Assembly: GCA_032718565.1 (NCBI GenBank)
Contig: JAVGVS010000010.1
Coordinates: 3,910,318-3,974,317, forward strand
Length of the DNA: 64,000 bases
Reading direction: 5' to 3'
From: Distichodus sexfasciatus
Taxonomy: Eukaryota > Chordata > Actinopteri > Characiformes > Distichodontidae
Numbering within the stretch: the stretch's first letter is position 1; each line of letters starts with the position of its first letter. The position numbers and the translations under genes were made by a program. The notes under the pieces are model-generated. The model was not told where the DNA came from. It made no database searches and saw nothing but the letters and a program-made list of their open reading frames with translations. Of this stretch, positions 60,258 through 64,000 are shown one piece after another.

Positions 60258-60964
60258 GTATGTAGAGAATCTCTTACATGACCAGCACTCCTTACTTTCC
60301 ACCAGACTTTCTTGTTCGTGCATTTATATTTATTCCACAGTCCCACCCATATTTCACAAGACTTAGCAGGTTAATTTGACGTGTACGAGGCAGTATTCTT
60401 TGTAATAACCATCTAATCAATATGTTCCACATACTTTATGTTTCTTCTTTAGCATGTACTAGCAGGGCGTTTAAAACGACTCGGAATGCGTGCACCGTCC
60501 TGCCGAAGGAAGCTTCTAAAAGCATTATGAAGAGTTAGCCCCCCTCCGAGTGTCTCACTGCTGCCTGTTCTTCTCCTGAGATATCTCTTTAGAAGTTAAA
60601 TCTGCTTAATGCCACATAGATTACGTTAGACCAACAAAGGCCCGTAAATCAATGCAGCCTCATTGATTCTTTTAAATGGCTAGTCGGAGCATATTAACCA
60701 AGATTTAAACAGTATAATCTTTTCCATTCCGACCATATACAAGTATGCTAACAGGATGGTGAAAGAGCTCAGCCGATATTGTGTGGCTAGAATTTTGCCT
60801 TTAAACTGCTTATCTAGTTTAACTCAACCTTTGCCCACGGCTCGGGTGCTTTAAGATCGAATAAGCTTGGCTCTCTTCTCGTTTGGCTGTGTGGGGAATT
60901 GCTGTGAGTCTCAGATGTCAGCTTCCGTGTGGGATCTTATGGACAATGTTGTGTCTTGTTGCAG
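60258..60964. other. Intron 14
   Basis: 707 bases of non-repetitive sequence. No exon or repeat recognised. Confidence 0.8.
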
Positions 60965-61009
60965 GGTCGTGCCGGTTCTATTTGTGTGGTGGGTCCCAAA
61001 GGACAAAAG
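60965..61009 (+). CDS. col16a1: col16a1 exon 15: GRAGSICVVGPKGQK
   Basis: Acceptor cttgttgcag, donor gtagat; 45 nt, phase 0; residues 366-380. One triplet has Cys in place of Gly (GSI CVV GPK). The same imperfection is in human type XVI (GEI CVI GPK), so it is a conserved feature and not a defect. Confidence 0.95.
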
Positions 61010-61129
61010 GTAGATCTGATTGATTCTTCACTATTGGGTTTTTCAAATGGGTAAATTGACTAAACAACTGGCAACACTTTGACTGTCTATATGTTTTAAC
61101 TTTAAGCCACTAATCTGCTGATTTGTCAG

Positions 61130-61225
61130 GGTGTGGCAGGTGAGGTCGGGCCAGAGGGTCTTGCAGGAGAACCGGGAAAGCCAGGACTTCCTGGTCTACC
61201 TGGTGTTGGCAAACCAGGACCACCA
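61130..61225 (+). CDS. col16a1: col16a1 exon 16: long Gly-X-Y exon
   Basis: Acceptor atttgtcag, donor gtgagt; 96 nt, phase 0; residues 381-412. It reads GVA GEV GPE GLA GEP GKP, then GLP GLP GV GKP GPP. The two-residue GV step is a one-residue deletion in the repeat. It matches the human GPP GI GLP imperfection, where FACIT helices can kink. Confidence 0.95.
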
Positions 61226-61980
61226 GTGAGTGCTAGAATTTATTGTTTTATGTTCCATTGAGCGTAAGACATAAACATTTTTACATAACCCCAGATTAGC
61301 CATAACAGTATGACAAATATTCCTAACATTGAGAAAGTCTGCATATGCACAGCTACTTTTGCCAGGTCTTGACCACTGCAGGTCAGGTACATCCCACAAG
61401 AGCTGCAGTTTTGGAGATGCTCCGACCATGTTGTCTAGTCATTACAAGTTGGCCCTTGTCAAAGTCACTTAAATTTTCTTGTCTGTCCATTTTTGTGCCA
61501 GCAGCACATCAGCTTCAAGGACATAATGTTTACTTGCGGAGTAATATATTCCTCTCACTGCTAGGTGCCATTGAAAAGACGTTGTTATTCACTACACTTG
61601 TCAGTGGTCATAATGGTATTGCTGATCAGTGTGTATGCCTTCAGACAAATGCCTATTAAAAACTAGTTTTGTAGCAAAACTGTGTATATATATATATATG
61701 TGTCTTTCTCCTTTTACTTTATTTGAAATGCACTTCATATACTTTTCGTATGTAAGATTCTTCTGCTTTCCTCCATTTAAGCTGTTTGTTGGTTATTTTA
61801 ATAAAAACAGCAGAAAAGTAGCATTTCTTTGGTGATAGAGTCCATTTCTAGTCCATGATATATCAAAAAATAAATAATGCTGTTTTAAACATGGTTCATG
61901 ATGTGGTGTGCAGGGTAATAATAAATGAATCTTCCGCTGTTGAGCCAGGTCTTTTTTCTCCATGTTCTTTTTTAACTCAG
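61226..61980. other. Intron 16
   Basis: 755 bases, nearly half made up by the deleted Tc1/mariner-type copy at 61293-61635. A short TA run is at 61686-61699. Confidence 0.8.
61293..61635. mobile_element. Deleted Tc1/mariner-type copy in intron 16
   Basis: It is the same family as 36296: left end gattagccataacagtatga, right end gtcataatggtattgctgat, with the inner ccacaagagctgcagttttg block shared word for word. It is 343 bp and has no usable ORF. Confidence 0.7.
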
Positions 61981-62019
61981 GGGACCCCAGGAGGCCCTCC
62001 AGGATCAAAAGGAGACAAA
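61981..62019 (+). CDS. col16a1: col16a1 exon 17: GTPGGPPGSKGDK
   Basis: Acceptor ttttaactcag, donor gtgagt; 39 nt, phase 0; residues 413-425, aligned with human GDPGGPPGPKGDK. The reading GTP GGP PGS KGD K shifts register by one residue, so this is another conserved imperfection around GGPPG. A deleted Tc1/mariner-type copy lies in the preceding intron. Confidence 0.94.
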
Positions 62020-62217
62020 GTGAGTGGAGTGAAATTTGACTAATTGTTGTAAAATATGTTGGCCTGAAGTATAATGGCTTCTCCTCGGTGGACCTCGTTA
62101 CATTTAACTCTCACTGCTCTTTTTATTAATGCCACTAGTGATTATATCACAAGACATTTCAGAAAGAACTGTGTCGGATCAAGGGCTAAAGTAATATCTG
62201 TATCTGTCTGTGTCCAG

Positions 62218-62262
62218 GGGGACGCTGGAATACCAGGGAAGGACAGCACACCGGGTGATCCT
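62218..62262 (+). CDS. col16a1: col16a1 exon 18: Gly-X-Y with Gly-to-Ser substitution
   Basis: Acceptor tgtgtccag, donor gtaaga; 45 nt, phase 0; residues 426-440, read GDA GIP GKD STP GDP. The fourth triplet starts with Ser435 (AGC) where human has Gly (GPG), one G-to-A change from GGC. FACIT helices tolerate interruptions, so the exon is probably functional. Confidence 0.93.
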
Positions 62263-62398
62263 GTAAGAGCCGCTTTTCCTTCGTTGGTCATGGAAATGAA
62301 AGACGGTGGCATGACCTGAAATTTCTTATGAAGAATTGAATTCTTTTAAGCTCTTCATTTTTCTGACAACAGAAAGTGGGGGGGCATGCTCTCTGCAT

Positions 62399-62498
62399 GA
62401 GCTGCAGCGTAATTAGTGTCATTGCCGCAATTACCGTCAGCATGATCGTCTTAATCATCATTTATGCATAAAAGAAGAGGCTAAATGGCAGTGCTGGT
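62399..62498. promoter_or_regulatory. Candidate conserved non-coding element in intron 18
   Basis: A non-repetitive 100-base island dense in homeodomain-type words (gcgtaattagtg, gcaattaccg, cttaatcatc) and an octamer-like atttatgcataa. It sits among tightly packed exons and could be an intronic enhancer. No comparison could be run, so the call is weak. Confidence 0.25.
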
Positions 62499-62540
62499 GA
62501 GCATCCAACCAACAATTTGATGTTTTTGCTCCATCTGCAG

Positions 62541-62576
62541 GGTCCACGAGGCCCGGGGGGCCCTAAAGGTGAAAAG
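62541..62576 (+). CDS. col16a1: col16a1 exon 19: GPRGPGGPKGEK
   Basis: Acceptor catctgcag, donor gtcagt; 36 nt, phase 0; residues 441-452. Four perfect triplets, GPR GPG GPK GEK, lead directly into the cysteine-rich exon 20. Confidence 0.94.
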
Positions 62577-62917
62577 GTCAGTCAAGTTAAGATTTGTTTC
62601 TTCTCCAGAGAAACGTTGCTGTGTTTCTCTGTGTTTATATATTTGCACTAGAGCCCGACTGATTGCAATTTTGGAGGTTTTTGATTATCTGTAGTTATTT
62701 GAGTTCCAGTGCTTAAAATACAATAGAGATCACGGAATTGATTCAAGTTTTGATGAGAAAAGAATTGTTGTGTTGTTGACAACCTGGTCTAAATATCTAT
62801 CTTCTGTCTCCATATTTTTTCTAATTCTCATTTATCGATCATTACCAATGTATTGGCAATTACCTTGTATCGGCCTATAACATCCACACTCCATTGATTT
62901 GATCTCATTTGCATTAG
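62577..62917. other. Intron 19
   Basis: 341 bases. It contains a decayed fragment (about 62650-62880) related to the repeat at 37350. Confidence 0.65.
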
Positions 62918-63040
62918 GGTGACCCATGTGAAGTGTGTCCAGAGCTGCCTGCGGGATTGGACAAGCTCGTAAGCCTGCCCGGGAAGCCAGGACCCAAAGG
63001 AGAACCCGGAGTGCCAGGGATAGGTCAAAAGGGAGAACCT
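62918..63040 (+). CDS. col16a1: col16a1 exon 20: CxxC hinge and following Gly-X-Y
   Basis: Acceptor ttgcattag, donor gtaagt; 123 nt, phase 0; residues 453-493. GDPCEVCPELPAGLDKLVSL is a non-collagenous hinge with a CxxC pair, nearly the human GDPCEVCPTLPEG segment. It is followed by PGKPGPKGEPGVPGIGQKGEP, where the GI step is a short imperfection. This is one of the strongest identity markers for type XVI collagen. Confidence 0.96.
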
Positions 63041-63992
63041 GTAAGTAAGCTGACTCAAACTGTAACAGTCCTGATGCTTTCCATCACGTAAGAGCCCTTG
63101 CTATTACACTTTATTTAAAGTTTCCTTCAGAACTCCTTGCACAGTTCTGCCCCATTGAATCCTAGCGTTTTCATGAGCTTTTATTAATGAGATAAAGAAA
63201 AAACTGCTATTACTGTGTCAGTCTCACTCTGGTTTTTATATAAGCCCCCTGAAAAATGAAGGTAGTATCTTACACGTACATGCTCTACAGTCCTCACTTT
63301 GTAGGGGGGGAAATAAAACAGAGCCTCATTTTTAGCTTTGAGCTTCCCTTGTGGGAGGTAATATTCGGCTAGGAAGGTGAGGCGGGTTTCCGCGAGCAGA
63401 GCTGCTGCAGCGAGGCGGCGTTCAGATGTCGCTTTTCAGCCCTGCTGGTTTTCTGTTGAATGAGTAATGATGTCCTTATCCGAGTCCCCACCAACCACGC
63501 TGCAGAATCATATTCTGTCTCTTATAATTATAGCTGCTGGGACCGCTTACATAGCTCATCTCCCAGGCCTGGTGAGTCTTCTCTGAGCCAGGGCCATTTT
63601 CTTCCTTCAATAGCAGCAGTCTCCCCCCACCCCCTTTCCTTTATCTCATTCGAGAAGGGAGAGATGAAATCTTCACGGCATAACGAGCGCTTCCCACTCC
63701 TCCATCTTTTTACCCGTTTAGGTCTACTGTCTCTCCGACCATGCTCGATGGACTCGGCATATGAGAGCGTGTGGCGCTCCATAAAATGCTCGTGTGCATT
63801 TCCCCGTAACGATTTTCAATAACGTCACCGAGGCAGATATGGGGCCGGCAGAGCGATGAGGTGGAGGGAAGGAGGGAGGAAGGGAGGGGGGCGATAGATG
63901 TGATGTGTGGAATGATATTGTAGCGGTGAGTCAGGAGAGCGTTAATGTCACGGAAAAAGAGACTCATCTTTTTTTGATCTTGCCTGTTGTAG
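63041..63992. other. Intron 20
   Basis: 952 bases, non-repetitive. No Gly-X-Y exon seen before the acceptor at 63992. Purine-rich sequence lies at 63855-63895. Confidence 0.75.
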
Positions 63993-64000
63993 GGCTCTGT
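63993..64000 (+). CDS. col16a1: col16a1 exon 21, cut by window edge
   Basis: A gcctgttgtag acceptor ends at 63992. The remaining eight bases read Gly-Ser plus two bases, in frame with exon 20 and consistent with a Gly-X-Y exon. The rest of the gene lies to the right. Confidence 0.75.

Larger units (their letters stand above)
22100..64000 (+). other. col16a1: col16a1 gene, 5' part (collagen type XVI alpha-1 chain), runs off right edge
   Basis: Nineteen coding exons plus a cut twentieth join in one frame with GT-AG introns: signal peptide (residues 1-25), TSPN-type domain (about 29-250), cysteine-bearing linker (251-298), then interrupted Gly-X-Y repeats (from about residue 303). Type XVI collagen is a secreted homotrimeric FACIT collagen of the extracellular matrix. 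FACITs associate with fibrils or microfibrils through short collagenous blocks separated by non-collagenous hinges. Identity rests on recalled type XVI motifs (IRNPRGPVILRLG, RVFPDGLPEEF, YCDPSLAIQEACCEI, CVVGPKGQK, GDPCEVCPELP) and on the exon pattern; COL9, COL19 and COL21 relatives fit these motifs less well. Most of the collagenous region and the C-terminus lie outside the window. The 5' boundary is approximate. Confidence 0.93.

Noticed and set aside
1..64000. CRISPR arrays, operons or phage-type systems
   Set aside because: Exon-intron structure, SINEs and microsatellites show vertebrate DNA. The regular repeats seen are microsatellites, minisatellites or hairpin tandems without spacers.

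Overview
The window is vertebrate nuclear DNA, almost certainly from a teleost fish. It is AT-rich, has widely spaced short exons with GT-AG introns, many CA/GA microsatellites, tRNA-headed SINEs, and Tc1/mariner, hAT-like and CACTG-ended MITE relics typical of fish genomes. Nothing prokaryotic or viral was recognised. I cannot place the species more finely.

One gene is clearly readable: the 5' part of a collagen type XVI alpha-1 gene (col16a1, a FACIT-family collagen) on the + strand. It runs from a probable non-coding first exon near 22.1-22.36 kb to the right edge of the window and continues beyond it. I reconstruct coding exons 2-20 plus the first 8 bases of exon 21: 493 complete codons in one open frame across 19 introns. 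They encode a signal peptide, the N-terminal thrombospondin-like (TSPN) domain, the cysteine-bearing NC11 tail, and the first short Gly-X-Y collagenous blocks, with cysteine-containing interruptions where type XVI collagen has them. The match to remembered vertebrate type XVI collagen is direct in several exons, for example RVFPDGLPEEF, IRNPRGPVILRLG, CDPSLAIQEACCEI and GDPCEVCPELP.

Layout: 1-22 kb is intergenic or upstream sequence with no gene I can support, only SINE and MITE copies, microsatellites and some non-repetitive islands. 22.0-22.36 kb is the putative promoter and exon 1. 22.36-45.7 kb holds the large 5' introns and the TSPN exons 2-8. 45.7-57.7 kb is repeat-rich and includes the 9.3-kb intron 8, with a 1.1-kb polypurine tract. 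57.7-64 kb holds closely packed short collagen exons, nearly all phase 0 with intact Gly-X-Y codons at their borders.

The most interesting non-coding signals are: complementary polypyrimidine (intron 4) and polypurine (intron 8) tracts, plus an inverted SINE pair, bracketing exons 5-8; a tandem array of hairpin monomers in intron 9 split by a MITE with perfect 39-bp ends; a CACTG-ended MITE family with three copies, each with a 2-bp target duplication, one nested in a SINE; a possible decayed collagen exon in intron 13; and a Gly-to-Ser change in a collagen triplet of exon 18. I see no convincing new multi-gene system. This looks like an ordinary collagen locus with rich repeat archaeology.
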